A stretch of DNA of 64,000 nt from a virus: positions 31,739 through 95,738 of IMG/VR virus record IMGVR_UViG_3300032356_000182; one strand, 5' to 3'. Both the position numbers and the translations under genes were made by a program. Shown one piece after another: positions 56,174 to 63,865 of this stretch (position 1 is its first letter; each line of letters opens with the position of its first letter). The notes under the pieces are model-generated. The model searched no databases. It was given only the letters and a program-made list of their open reading frames with translations, and had not been told where the DNA came from.

Positions 56174-58925
56174 CGATTATATTCGACCCGCAAATAATAC
56201 ACGGCTAGGTCTGCACTGGACGCCAGTTACAGGCCATGCCCACGCCGACCTGACGCGCTACATTGACCGCGCAGCGCAGATGGGCATCGGCTGGGTCATG
56301 CTGATAGATGACGGTGGCGGTTCGACGCTGGAGCCGAACAAGTTCTACGGCGGCAAAAGCATCGTGGATATGTGGTTGGAGCGTGGCGTTGTACCCGTCA
56401 TTCGCTTTTTTGCGGCGCCGTGGGCCAGGTTCGATTCACGCTTCGAGGATACAACCAGGCGGCTGGTAAAGCGTGGCGTCCGCTATATCTTTTGGATGAA
56501 CGAGCCAGAGTGCGGCGGGGAGTGGGCTGATAGAGGGCGTAGCATCGACCGAAATTGGGTGTACAACTGTACGCGTCTGTTTGTAGATGGCGCATACAAG
56601 ATGATTAAGATCGGAGCGTATCCAGGCTGGTGGGCAACGACTACATTCCGCTGGACTACGCCAGATGGCAAGCGGCGCGTCAATCCTTTTCTGGAGTATA
56701 TGACGCCGCAGGAGAGGCGAGATATTTTCATTGACGGCGGCGGCTGGATTCCGATTCACAACTACTCTAAAAACCATCCAATAGATTATCCAGATGACTC
56801 GGTGAATCAGCTTGGACAGCCGCTGACTCGTGAGGAGTACTTAGTCAAGATTGCTGAAGTAGATAAGGAATATCGGCGACGTACAAAAGATATGTGGGTC
56901 TGGAATAGCTGGGAGACCAGCGAGCATCATATCAATCTGCTGCGTAGGGAACGCAAGAATCCGGGGCAGACAATTGAGGATGATGATACCTGCTTTCGCA
57001 TGTACCGCGGGCTGCTGAAGCTGCTTGACGAGGCGGGGATAAAGGATTATGTTCCGTTTATTGCTACTGAGGCGGGCCCGTGCGTTGGCGAACGGGATGA
57101 TGGGCGCTACCCGCGTGTTACACCGAAGGCTCAAATTGAGATGATTGAAGCTGAATTGTCTGAAGCATCAATGGTGTCTAGCTTCTTCGGATTGTGTTTC
57201 TGGCTGGCAGGAGTACAACTGCTTGATGCAGCAACAGCAGATGGGTTTGAGGATCAGGGATGGTGGACGGCGCGGCACAATGAGCCGTTCAAGCTGAACA
57301 ACGAACTGCCCATCGTGCAATATCTGATAGATAGGAGAAATCGAGTGAATACGTCCAAACTTTGTCCACATGTGCAGTATTTAGATGAGCCAACGTTGGG
57401 GGCTATTCGTCGGGTGAAGCCTCCAATGGTTAAGATTATGAACGCCACAAGAAAGCAACTGGAGAATATTCGAGCTGCTTCACCGAATTCGCTTATCGTA
57501 GCTAGGGTTTATCAGGAAAATCAGGATTATCAAACTGACCCGGTGGCGGCTGGTCGTGCTTTTGCTAATTGCTATGCTGACATCATTGATCTGATTGACG
57601 TAGCTGAGGTGTTCAACGAAGCCATCAACAGCTTAGCTGATATGAACACCTGCCGCAAATTCGATGATTATCAGGTCGCGTTCGCCCGGCGATTGTGGGA
57701 ACTGCGACCAGAAGTCAAAGTTGGCTTATTCTGCCTGCCTACTGGAAATTTTGGCTGGCCTGGAGAGCCAGCCCTGACGCCAGCCTGGTTTCCGCATTCG
57801 ATGAATTTACCTGCTGACCGATGCTATATCTGTGTGCATGAGTATACCTGGCATGACCTGCGCTGGGAATTCGGAGCACGGATGTGTCGGTACAGGAGAC
57901 AGATGGAATGGGCCAAGGAAATTGGTTTTAAGCTGCTGATCACCGAATGCGGATTTACCCAAGCGGTATTAGCTGGTAAGCCTGACGTTGGTTGGCGGTC
58001 TGATCCGAAGACTTGGCAGCGAGAAAGATATGTACAGTCACTGCGGGAGTACGACACCGAGCTACGTAAGGATGATTATGTAATTGGAGCAGCTATATTT
58101 ACCTGTGGCCGAAACAGCGGTTGGGATACATTTGAAAGCTTAGCTGAATGGGAAGCGGCAGCGAATACACCAATCACGTTACTGCCGCCTGAGCCAGAAG
58201 ATGAGGAGGATGATGATATGTTGGAGCCAAACTTACGAGACGCTGACAAGTATGGTATAAAGCTCCTATATGGATATGTTCCCGAAGGGAGCAAGGGTTT
58301 CAAGATAGTGAAAGTTTATCATTACCCGGTTGGCAAGAATGGAGGCTTTCCTGGCAATCGTAACCTGTTCATGGATGTTCTTGATGAAAATGGACGGCGT
58401 ATGTATGGAGCCAAGATTGAAGTAACCAATATGGGCAATGGACAGGTCCATACAGCGATTATAGACAAGCCAGCCAATGAACCAGGAACAAACGTGCCGA
58501 TAAATCCGGGCGATACGCTGAAGGTGCGGGTTAAAGGAGATTATCAATCTGATGTAGCCGAAGGCATTCACACACGACATCCTGACGAGGGCGAGGATGT
58601 TCGGGTAGCACATCACTCATTTCTGATCGTCTGGCAGTTGACAGAAAATAAGCCGGATGTTAAACCAGAACCAAAACCAGAGCCGCCACCTGCCGAGGTT
58701 ACGGAGAGCGATATTCGCAATGCGGCTTGGAATAGAGTTTATCCTGAGGGTATCGCTTATAATCCCAACGCAGCTTTTCCAGTATTTGCTAAGAGACATA
58801 GCCTCGGCGTGCCGGTTACAGCTGAATTCGATATCGGACCGTACCGGGTACAAGGCTATGCCAATGGAATCGTCTACGCAAGAATTGGAGATTGGGGAAA
58901 TATTAAGCTCCTTGAATGGCAGTAA
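56163..58925 (+). CDS. Two-barrel glycoside-hydrolase-like protein
   Basis: 920 aa from the ATG at 56163, which overlaps the previous gene; a longer frame lacks a site. It has two TIM-barrel-like halves, each with the layout of clan-A glycosidases: acid/base E114 (MNEPE) and nucleophile E303 (ATEAGP) in the first, E486 (VFNEAIN) and E595 (ITECGF) in the second. After an acidic linker (EPEDEEDDDM) comes a beta sandwich (about 690-840, FMDVLDENGRRMYGAKIE) and a C-terminal 70-residue module (AAWNRVYPEGIAYNPNAAFP...). It may degrade host surface glycan or cell wall as a depolymerase or endolysin. Large and GC-rich; substrate unknown. Confidence 0.65.
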   Translation: MKLSDYIRPANNTRLGLHWTPVTGHAHADLTRYIDRAAQMGIGWVMLIDDGGGSTLEPNKFYGGKSIVDMWLERGVVPVIRFFAAPWARFDSRFEDTTRRLVKRGVRYIFWMNEPECGGEWADRGRSIDRNWVYNCTRLFVDGAYKMIKIGAYPGWWATTTFRWTTPDGKRRVNPFLEYMTPQERRDIFIDGGGWIPIHNYSKNHPIDYPDDSVNQLGQPLTREEYLVKIAEVDKEYRRRTKDMWVWNSWETSEHHINLLRRERKNPGQTIEDDDTCFRMYRGLLKLLDEAGIKDYVPFIATEAGPCVGERDDGRYPRVTPKAQIEMIEAELSEASMVSSFFGLCFWLAGVQLLDAATADGFEDQGWWTARHNEPFKLNNELPIVQYLIDRRNRVNTSKLCPHVQYLDEPTLGAIRRVKPPMVKIMNATRKQLENIRAASPNSLIVARVYQENQDYQTDPVAAGRAFANCYADIIDLIDVAEVFNEAINSLADMNTCRKFDDYQVAFARRLWELRPEVKVGLFCLPTGNFGWPGEPALTPAWFPHSMNLPADRCYICVHEYTWHDLRWEFGARMCRYRRQMEWAKEIGFKLLITECGFTQAVLAGKPDVGWRSDPKTWQRERYVQSLREYDTELRKDDYVIGAAIFTCGRNSGWDTFESLAEWEAAANTPITLLPPEPEDEEDDDMLEPNLRDADKYGIKLLYGYVPEGSKGFKIVKVYHYPVGKNGGFPGNRNLFMDVLDENGRRMYGAKIEVTNMGNGQVHTAIIDKPANEPGTNVPINPGDTLKVRVKGDYQSDVAEGIHTRHPDEGEDVRVAHHSFLIVWQLTENKPDVKPEPKPEPPPAEVTESDIRNAAWNRVYPEGIAYNPNAAFPVFAKRHSLGVPVTAEFDIGPYRVQGYANGIVYARIGDWGNIKLLEWQ

Positions 58926-58932
58926 ATTGATT

Positions 58933-59271
58933 ATGTTGACTATCTTATGTCCATATTGTAAGATGACTATCAGATTAAGGTGGAATGATAGCTACGTTTG
59001 TCCATCTTGTGGCAGAAACCTTACAATCTCAGCAAATTCATCAAAAATCGCCATCCTGAAAGAGGAAAATATGTCTATCGTATGTCCTTGCTGCAAAACA
59101 ATCACTAGATGTCCTTCATGTTATAGCTATATCTGTTCAACTTGTGGAAATGATTTAGCACTTTCTGTTCCAGAATCTAATATTGACAACCAGCAGATAG
59201 CTCAGAAAAGAAATCCGACAAGCTTATCAAATGCTTACAAGATAGAAAAAGAGAAATATCAATCTCACTAA
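58933..59271 (+). CDS. Double zinc-ribbon protein (112 aa)
   Basis: Starts MLTILCPYCKMTIRLR seven bases after the previous stop. Two zinc ribbons are arranged in tandem: CPYC/CPSC, then CPCC/CPSC/CSTC. The second copy is a near duplicate of the first (SYVCPSCGRNL versus SYICSTCGNDL). The C-terminal part is charged and probably disordered. It resembles the other small CxxC proteins of this genome (6687, 14774, 14982, 59705). Possibly a nucleic acid binding regulator. Confidence 0.6.
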   Translation: MLTILCPYCKMTIRLRWNDSYVCPSCGRNLTISANSSKIAILKEENMSIVCPCCKTITRCPSCYSYICSTCGNDLALSVPESNIDNQQIAQKRNPTSLSNAYKIEKEKYQSH

Positions 59272-59307
59272 AAGATAATCTAAGGATAGAGAAAGGAGAT
59301 AAGAAAG

Positions 59308-59616
59308 ATGAGCTGGGAAGAGGTATTGAGATACGCGCAGAGCTCTCTCGGGGTTTCCGCAATCGTTGGTACGATGATCTTCCTTTTGGTTGAATACGTG
59401 CCGGGATTTGGCGGAACGATTGAAGACCCTAAGAAGAAGAGACTAGTGGTAATGGCTTTGAGCTTAGTTGTTCCTGTTTTGGCCCTGATACTTGAAGTTC
59501 TTACTGTTAGTCATACCACTTTAACTTTGCCCATGATATGGAATGCCATCTTCGCAGGTGCTGCATCTTTTGGCACATCGACTGCTTTGCATACTCTCGT
59601 TCTAAAGAACACCTAG
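59308..59616 (+). CDS. Putative holin
   Basis: 102 aa starting MSWEEVLRYAQSSLGVS behind AAAGGAG. Three hydrophobic segments are visible: about 15-33 (GVSAIVGTMIFLLVEYV), 48-68 (VVMALSLVVPVLALILEVL) and 76-95 (PMIWNAIFAGAASFGTSTAL), with a charged loop (EDPKKKR). Size and three-span layout match class I holins, and it lies near the transglycosylase and glycosidase genes. It would form membrane lesions that free the lytic enzymes. Confidence 0.65.
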   Translation: MSWEEVLRYAQSSLGVSAIVGTMIFLLVEYVPGFGGTIEDPKKKRLVVMALSLVVPVLALILEVLTVSHTTLTLPMIWNAIFAGAASFGTSTALHTLVLKNT

Positions 59617-59644
59617 CGCCGTATTTTCAATATAGTTTCTGAAA

Positions 59645-59675
59645 GGGCTCAACGTCGAGCCCCCTTCATTTAACA
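59645..59675 (+). terminator. Probable terminator after the holin gene
   Basis: GGGCTC (59645-59650) and GAGCCC (59656-59661) form a 6-bp stem with a short loop, followed by CCTTCATTTAAC. The T-run is imperfect, so termination may be partial. Confidence 0.45.
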
Positions 59676-59704
59676 TTAAAAGCAGGGGAGTTTGTAAGCA
59701 CCAG

Positions 59705-59893
59705 ATGAATCTGAAGAATAAAAAAAGAATAGAATGCGAATGTGGAGCTGTTATATATTCACCAGAAAGTTATGACTGGATATGTCCTCAATGTGGAAGC
59801 AACCTCAAATTTGTTCCTATTTCAAAAAATCCTATCAAGAGAGTTGATTCCGAATGGCAAAACAATGGACTAACACGGAAATACTCAAAGTAA
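59705..59893 (+). CDS. Zinc-ribbon protein (62 aa)
   Basis: Starts MNLKNKKRIECECGAVI. CEC and CPQCG form one zinc ribbon within 30 residues, followed by a basic tail (VPISKNPIKRVDSEWQ). It is related by eye to the ribbons at 58933. It overlaps the phosphoesterase gene by about 40 bp, so the two are coupled; it may help that protein or regulate it. GGGGAG upstream is spaced far from the ATG. Confidence 0.5.
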   Translation: MNLKNKKRIECECGAVIYSPESYDWICPQCGSNLKFVPISKNPIKRVDSEWQNNGLTRKYSK

Positions 59894-60930
59894 AGGCTCT
59901 GGTTTCTGAGGGTAGAAGTTGGAAAGAGATAGCAAGAATTTTAGGGAAAACGCCAGACAGTTGTCGCGGGGCTTGGCGAAGACACAAAGATAATACTAGA
60001 CAAGAAGAATGTTCTTGTAATGAGTCTTTTCTAGTTCCTTTAGATGTTGAAAGAAGTTCTGTTAGCTGGCGTGAAAGATTAGAGTTGGCAGGTAGATTAA
60101 AACAAGTTAGAGATTCTGATACTTGTACTTTGAAGCTGACTAAAAGAACTATAAAGACTACCAGACCGTATGCGGTTTTGTTCTCTAGTGATTGGCAACT
60201 AGGCTCATTAGGAACTGATTTAGAGCTTTGGAAGTCCCATATAGAAACATTCTTATCGATTGAAAATATGGGTATGATTGTGGTAGGAGATTTGATAAGC
60301 AATTGTTATACTCATAGGACTTTGGTTCCGGTATTGTCTCAAGTTATGTCTCCTGTTGAACAGATGCGGTTTGTTCGTGAATTGTTAGAAGAAATCATAT
60401 CGAAAAATAAGCTAATTTCTGTAACCTTATCTGAAGAGCACGATCAAAGGGATGCAAGAGATACTGGAATGAGTGCTCTCATCGAAATACTAAGACCATT
60501 GCAAGTCCCGCTTTTTGACAATCGTGGCTGTCTAATTTTAGAAGTTGGCAAACAGCAGTATGTTTTGGATATAGTGCATAAGAGCCGTTACAGCTCATTT
60601 TTGAATGAGCTGCATTCTGGAAATCGAGAGGCTCGGCTTCATCTTCCGGCCAATGTTATAGTTACAGCTCATCGGCACAGGCCGGCACTTGGAAAGTATT
60701 TTTGGTTTCAAGAACTTGCAGATGTTCTGAAATTTTGTAATGCTCCCGTTACTCTAGGAGGTGAGGTTTTTCTAGTTCAAACCGGAACCTATGAGAAAGA
60801 AAGCACTTACGGAAATCAATTTTTTGGCACTTTGCCATCTGCTGAATTACAGATTTTAGTATTCTGGCCAGATGAGCATAGAATAGAAATGGCAACGAAT
60901 TTTCAATCTGCCTTGAAACTCTTGGAGTAA
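59854..60930 (+). CDS. Metallophosphoesterase with N-terminal HTH
   Basis: 358 aa starting MAKQWTNTEILKVKAL. Residues 1-45 look like a SANT/HTH DNA-binding domain (ILKVKALVSEGRSWKEIARI, DSCRGAWRRHK). The remainder has calcineurin-like motifs: LFSSDWQLGS (first metal site), VVGDLIS (GDxx), TLSEEHDQRD (the GNHE-like position with EEHD), DIVHKSRYS and VTAHRHRP (GHTH-like). This fold acts on DNA or nucleotides. The HTH fusion implies targeting to a DNA site. Function is likely nuclease or phosphodiesterase; substrate not known. Confidence 0.7.
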   Translation: MAKQWTNTEILKVKALVSEGRSWKEIARILGKTPDSCRGAWRRHKDNTRQEECSCNESFLVPLDVERSSVSWRERLELAGRLKQVRDSDTCTLKLTKRTIKTTRPYAVLFSSDWQLGSLGTDLELWKSHIETFLSIENMGMIVVGDLISNCYTHRTLVPVLSQVMSPVEQMRFVRELLEEIISKNKLISVTLSEEHDQRDARDTGMSALIEILRPLQVPLFDNRGCLILEVGKQQYVLDIVHKSRYSSFLNELHSGNREARLHLPANVIVTAHRHRPALGKYFWFQELADVLKFCNAPVTLGGEVFLVQTGTYEKESTYGNQFFGTLPSAELQILVFWPDEHRIEMATNFQSALKLLE

Positions 60931-60934
60931 AACT

Positions 60935-61291
60935 ATGGATCCTAACCCGTTTTGGCTTTCGCAAATAGGATTCGGCATTGTTGCAGGCGCGCTGGGTTTC
61001 TGGGCTTGGCATTTGTGGCAAACTCTGAACAAAGAAAGGGATCAAAGCTTAGCTAGACAAGAAGCGGCTGAAGCTCGCGAAGAAGCGAGAAGAAAGGAAT
61101 ATGATGCAAAACTCGATCTATTATTTGATAGAATGTTTGAATTAGCAGATATTAGTCGTGTAGCTATAGTACAAAACACGACGATGATGCAAGAGTGGAA
61201 AGAAGGAATGAGAATATATGAAAAACTCAGGGAACTTGAAGAGTTGCAAAGAAACATCCATTCAGCTTATGTCAAACGAGAAGCCAAGTAA
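60935..61291 (+). CDS. Membrane-anchored coiled-coil protein (spanin- or holin-like)
   Basis: 118 aa starting MDPNPFWLSQIGFGIVA. Residues 10-30 form one transmembrane helix (IGFGIVAGALGFWAWHLW), followed by a long, highly charged coiled coil (about 33-110, KERDQSLARQEAAEAREEAR...). This topology fits inner-membrane spanins or lysis-timing proteins. It is placed between the phosphoesterase and more membrane genes near the end of the plus-strand block. Confidence 0.55.
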   Translation: MDPNPFWLSQIGFGIVAGALGFWAWHLWQTLNKERDQSLARQEAAEAREEARRKEYDAKLDLLFDRMFELADISRVAIVQNTTMMQEWKEGMRIYEKLRELEELQRNIHSAYVKREAK

Positions 61292-61445
61292 TCAGAATCC
61301 TCCCGATTTTAACAGCCGTCTCCGATCATTTGATATGTGTGCCGAGCAGATCAGAAATCTGCTCGGAATAAGAGCTAGCGCTATAGGCGAAATTAGAAAC
61401 TTTATCATCACTGCAAAGCACATCTTAGAAGAGGAGTCTGGATAA
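61269..61445 (+). CDS. Hypothetical small protein (58 aa)
   Basis: From the ATG at 61269, overlapping the previous gene by 23 bp (an earlier GTG/ATG at 61218 is possible). MSNEKPSNQNPPDFNSR, then a helix RLRSFDMCAEQIRNLLGI. Contains a 10-bp perfect hairpin in its coding sequence (61342-61366). Not recognised; could be the partner of the coiled-coil membrane protein upstream. Confidence 0.45.
   Translation: MSNEKPSNQNPPDFNSRLRSFDMCAEQIRNLLGIRASAIGEIRNFIITAKHILEEESG
61342..61366 (+). repeat. 10-bp perfect hairpin in a coding sequence
   Basis: CCGAGCAGAT (61342-61351), loop CAGAA, complement ATCTGCTCGG (61357-61366). No T-run follows. Similar in form to the hairpins packed into the minus-strand genes at 62.6-63.8 kb. 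Confidence 0.7.
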
Positions 61446-61448
61446 AAC

Positions 61449-61739
61449 ATGCTTTTTTTGAATTATTTAAGTTTGCTGACAATGATAGCAAATTTCATTC
61501 TTCTTACTCTAATATTATTAGCATTAGAATCGGTTGAAGGCAATGGTGGACGAGTTCTGCTGAGATTTCTTCTGTATCCCAAAGCAGTGATATGGGGCTG
61601 CCTTTCAATTCTTGAAATTCTTTTTCTTATCGCTGAAATGCCGATTTGCTACATACCTTTAGTTTTCCTGATAATCGGTTTATTCAATCTCCTGTGCTTA
61701 GTTACGTTTTTGATTCATATTCGTCGCAAAGAATTTTGA
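61449..61739 (+). CDS. Small membrane protein (96 aa)
   Basis: Starts MLFLNYLSLLTMIANFI three bases after the previous stop. Hydrophobic segments at about 3-27, 43-62 and 65-88 separated by short charged loops suggest three spans; the end is basic (IHIRRKEF). Size and topology are compatible with a holin or anti-holin, but there is another holin candidate at 59308. It is the last plus-strand gene, converging on the minus-strand operon. Confidence 0.5.
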   Translation: MLFLNYLSLLTMIANFILLTLILLALESVEGNGGRVLLRFLLYPKAVIWGCLSILEILFLIAEMPICYIPLVFLIIGLFNLLCLVTFLIHIRRKEF

Positions 61740-61794
61740 TTTTAATATATCTGTGCCAGAAAAGTGATGAAACACCTATCAAAGTTGATATCTA

Positions 61795-62199
61795 TCAGCC
61801 CTCTATTATTTTCCAGTCCTCTTCAATCTCTTCATCTTCTTCGAGCTCTTCATCTTCAAGTTCTTCATCTACTTCATCTTCGCTTTCGTCATAGATAGTT
61901 TCGTCTTCACTATCTTGATCTTGAATCTTAGTTCTACGACTGAACTTTAATCCTGCTCTTTGACGCTTAATCCGATTTATCAAAGTCCGAGGAGATATAG
62001 ATAGCATCACTATATGCCCAGAACTCAGATAAACTAGACATCTCGTTCTTCTTCCATGAGTGAGATCTATCAAGAGGTTATTCTCAATCGCTTGCTTGAC
62101 TGCTCTCTTGGCTGGTTGAGAGCTAGGTTTATCAAGACAAACTATCTCATCAACAGCCAAGTAAGACTCGAAATTTGTATCAACAAATTCCCTATTCAT
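61795..62199 (-). CDS. RemA-family (DUF370) DNA-binding regulator with acidic tail
   Basis: 134 aa, minus strand. Residues about 16-80 match RemA well: KRAVKQAIENNLLIDLTHGR (RemA has a similar LIDATYGRRTR), RTRCLVYLSSGHIVMLSISP and RTLINRI, in order. RemA-type proteins form ring oligomers and bind DNA to control biofilm and osmotic genes in Bacillus and relatives. Here the protein has an additional 40-residue highly acidic C-terminus (SEDETIYDESEDEVDEELED...), not typical of the family, which might mimic DNA or tune binding. It is the last gene of a five-gene leftward operon, starting with a 4-bp overlap to the gene upstream. Probable phage transcription switch. Confidence 0.75.
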   Translation of the reverse strand: MNREFVDTNFESYLAVDEIVCLDKPSSQPAKRAVKQAIENNLLIDLTHGRRTRCLVYLSSGHIVMLSISPRTLINRIKRQRAGLKFSRRTKIQDQDSEDETIYDESEDEVDEELEDEELEEDEEIEEDWKIIEG

Positions 62200-62510
62200 T
62201 GTCTTCCTTTCTGGTACGCCTCTGGGGAAGGCAGACTGTTCCAGCGAATTCGCTTCAAATCTTCGTAATCTTGGCCAGGAAACATCTCTAGCAGCGGGGG
62301 ATCAAACTTTTTGCCCGATTTCTCGCACCAGATTGTGAGTGTTGGACAGCACGATGAGCTGCCGATCAGAAATGTAGCTCCATCTCTATGACACATTCTA
62401 ACTGACCAGCCACGAGATTTTAAGATCTCAATGGCCTCGTCTTTGGTTTTCTGGGTATCCCATAAAGGATCTTCTGTCTCTTTCGCTAATCCGGCGTAAG
62501 GCTTTCTCAT
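62196..62510 (-). CDS. Hypothetical protein (104 aa)
   Basis: Starts MRKPYAGLAKETEDPLW from the ATG at 62510 with a perfect AAGGAGG site; a longer frame to 62630 has none. The sequence has CHRDGATFLIGSSSCCPTLTIWC, three or four Cys, and a PGQDYEDLKRIRW segment; perhaps a small metal-binding protein. It overlaps the RemA gene by 4 bp. A 12-bp perfect palindrome (AGCGAATTCGCT) is at 62243-62254 in the coding sequence. The family is not recognised. Confidence 0.5.
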   Translation of the reverse strand: MRKPYAGLAKETEDPLWDTQKTKDEAIEILKSRGWSVRMCHRDGATFLIGSSSCCPTLTIWCEKSGKKFDPPLLEMFPGQDYEDLKRIRWNSLPSPEAYQKGRQ

Positions 62511-62546
62511 CTGCTTATTCCTCCTTAAGATATCAAGATACAAAAG

Positions 62547-62583
62547 ATAACTCAGTTTTCTTCTTAACCAGAAGAAAACTGAG
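62547..62583 (-). terminator. Strong hairpin between minus-strand genes (possible attenuator)
   Basis: AACTCAGTTTTCTTCT (62547-62562) and its perfect complement at 62568-62583, loop of five. On the minus strand it follows the stop of the 62590 gene and precedes the AAGGAGG of the 62510 gene. After the stem the minus strand reads ATCTTTTG, so termination may be partial, reducing expression of the RemA part of the operon. Confidence 0.55.
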
Positions 62584-62589
62584 TTCAAT

Positions 62590-62820
62590 CTAATCACTCC
62601 AATCCGACAAGTCCAATCCCCGTACCTCAAGGGGAGTTTGCGCTTCTACGCTGGCAGCGAAATCTTGCCAGCTGTAGCGCTGACCTCCATCCTCAAGGTA
62701 GATCCTTCCAGCAGCCCAGACCTCGGCCCAATCTGTTGGGTCGAGATCTAAAGCCTCCGTAATCTGTTGAACGGAGGCCCCACGTTGATCCATCTTCTTT
62801 ATCAGCTTAAAGTACCGCAT
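62590..62820 (-). CDS. Hypothetical small protein (76 aa), GC-rich
   Basis: Starts MRYFKLIKKMDQRGAS with AAGGAGG overlapping the end of the upstream gene. GASVQQITEALDLDPTDWAEV resembles a short helix-turn-helix, and the end is acidic (EVRGLDLSDWSD), so it may be a small DNA-binding factor. The coding sequence carries three hairpins: arms about 62646-62677 (GCTGGCA/TGCCAGC core), 62722-62745 (CTCGGCCCAA with one G-U) and 62753-62778 (GCCTCCGT/ACGGAGGC). Confidence 0.5.
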   Translation of the reverse strand: MRYFKLIKKMDQRGASVQQITEALDLDPTDWAEVWAAGRIYLEDGGQRYSWQDFAASVEAQTPLEVRGLDLSDWSD

Positions 62821-63759
62821 CTTTTTCCTCCTTAGAATTTTTGGAAACGAACGACCGCCTCAATGCGGCCGTCCGCTCCGCGAATTGCTGTCGCCCCCGT
62901 GTCCGGCGCGACAACATCGGCGCGGCCGGACACGGCCTGGGCTACGATGGTGGACACGATGTACATCGTGTCCGGCTGTGGCTCCGGCAGGCCCTCGACC
63001 TCGCCGAACGCGGACTTGACGATGGGTATACCAACTACGTCGCCGATGACCTCTTGGGTCACGGCGACGCGGGCGACTTGCCCACTCGGGGAGAAAGTGT
63101 AATCTCCCCGTTCAGTCCGCACGTGTATCGCGTGCGGAGTTAAATTTTTAAGTATAGCCCACGTCATATTTCATCCCCCTTTCTGCCCTTCTGTGCCAGG
63201 GCATGCGCACTAAATCTATCTAGCGAATCTATCCAGCGAGGTGTAATCCATCCCCTCGCTACATTTAGTGAAGGACTTCACAGTCCTCCAGAACGTCTTG
63301 GCGGCCTCATCAGCCAGGTACTCGACGTACCTGGCCTCATAGCCACGCCGTGCAGCATTAACCGCGCCGTGCAGCATCCGCCAGTAGCCGGAAAATTCAT
63401 CGAATTTTTCCAGCATCGCACAGGCCAGCAGCGGCCAGCCCTCCAGGGTACGCCACCGCTCGGCGTTCCCTTCCCAGATGCTATCCTCGTGGACAACCGC
63501 GAGGATAGCATGACAAGTTCCATCGGGACCTGCCATGTGGCAGGTCCCGTGGTTGTGCGGGCATTCCCCTGCGTCTGGGTTGCCCGCAGGACATTTGCTC
63601 AATTCTACCCCCGACTCATGTCGGGGGTAATTGTGTAGACTCGGCTCGTAGTCCGCCGGGTCTACGACGGCGACCCACTGGTCGCCGTCCTGCCAGTTAT
63701 GCTTGGCGCATTCTTCGCACCAAGCATAGGTCCCGATGACAGGGAAGTGCCCTTCCCTG
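62646..63759 (-). repeat. Tiled array of perfect hairpins within three genes
   Basis: At least 18 inverted repeats cover this stretch. Strongest: 62897-62935 (11 bp plus 3), 62952-62973 (22-bp palindrome, arm GGACACGATGT), 63038-63069 (13 bp, one bulge), 63087-63110, 63116-63138, 63313-63335 (9 bp), 63390-63411, 63478-63511 (12 bp), 63524-63549 (arm CGGGACCTGCCA), 63556-63588, 63606-63629 (10 bp), 63635-63665, 63666-63689 (10 bp), 63698-63728 (9 bp) and 63740-63759. Many loops are 2-5 bases and several stems abut. All are coding. A random sequence should contain almost no stems of this length. Confidence 0.85.
62832..63167 (-). CDS. Hypothetical protein (111 aa), NLTPH-type
   Basis: Starts MTWAILKNLTPHAIHVR with GGGGGATG upstream. 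NLTPHAIHVRTERGDYTFSPSG, VGIPIVKSAFGEVEGLPEPQ, MYIVSTIVAQAVSGRADVVAPDTG is a pattern I recall from uncharacterised phage and actinobacterial/Chloroflexota proteins (GEVxGLPEP ... YIVS); function unknown. The fold is likely a small beta barrel. It is GC-rich and carries dense coding hairpins (62897-63138). Second gene of the leftward operon. Confidence 0.55.
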   Translation of the reverse strand: MTWAILKNLTPHAIHVRTERGDYTFSPSGQVARVAVTQEVIGDVVGIPIVKSAFGEVEGLPEPQPDTMYIVSTIVAQAVSGRADVVAPDTGATAIRGADGRIEAVVRFQKF

Positions 63760-63812
63760 CCCCATTCCTGCCAGACTACCCGATGACCGCATGTCAATTC
63801 GACCGTCCTCAT
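63216..63812 (-). CDS. Cys/His-rich protein (198 aa), hairpin-tiled gene
   Basis: Starts MRTVELTCGHRVVWQEW with a strong AAGGAGG site. Metal-binding residues: TCGH, WCEECAKH, SKCPAG, GECPHNHGTCH, GTCHAI. Pairs such as HNHGTCHMAGPDGTCH suggest one or two zinc sites. The C-terminal half is helical with W-rich parts (EGWPLLACAMLEKFDEF; GYWRMLHGAVNAARRGYEAR). The family is not recognised. It is the first gene of the leftward operon and almost its whole length consists of perfect inverted repeats (about twelve), so its codon choice seems constrained by RNA or DNA structure. Confidence 0.55.
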   Translation of the reverse strand: MRTVELTCGHRVVWQEWGREGHFPVIGTYAWCEECAKHNWQDGDQWVAVVDPADYEPSLHNYPRHESGVELSKCPAGNPDAGECPHNHGTCHMAGPDGTCHAILAVVHEDSIWEGNAERWRTLEGWPLLACAMLEKFDEFSGYWRMLHGAVNAARRGYEARYVEYLADEAAKTFWRTVKSFTKCSEGMDYTSLDRFAR

Positions 63813-63865
63813 CCTAAATCCTCCTTCTTTTCTTCATCTGATCTATATCTGATCTATTTGTCTTT

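Noticed and set aside
62646-63759. Hairpins read as rho-independent terminators or integron-like recombination sites
   Set aside because: They lie inside coding sequence, lack T-runs and share no common arm sequence, so neither explanation fits the whole set.
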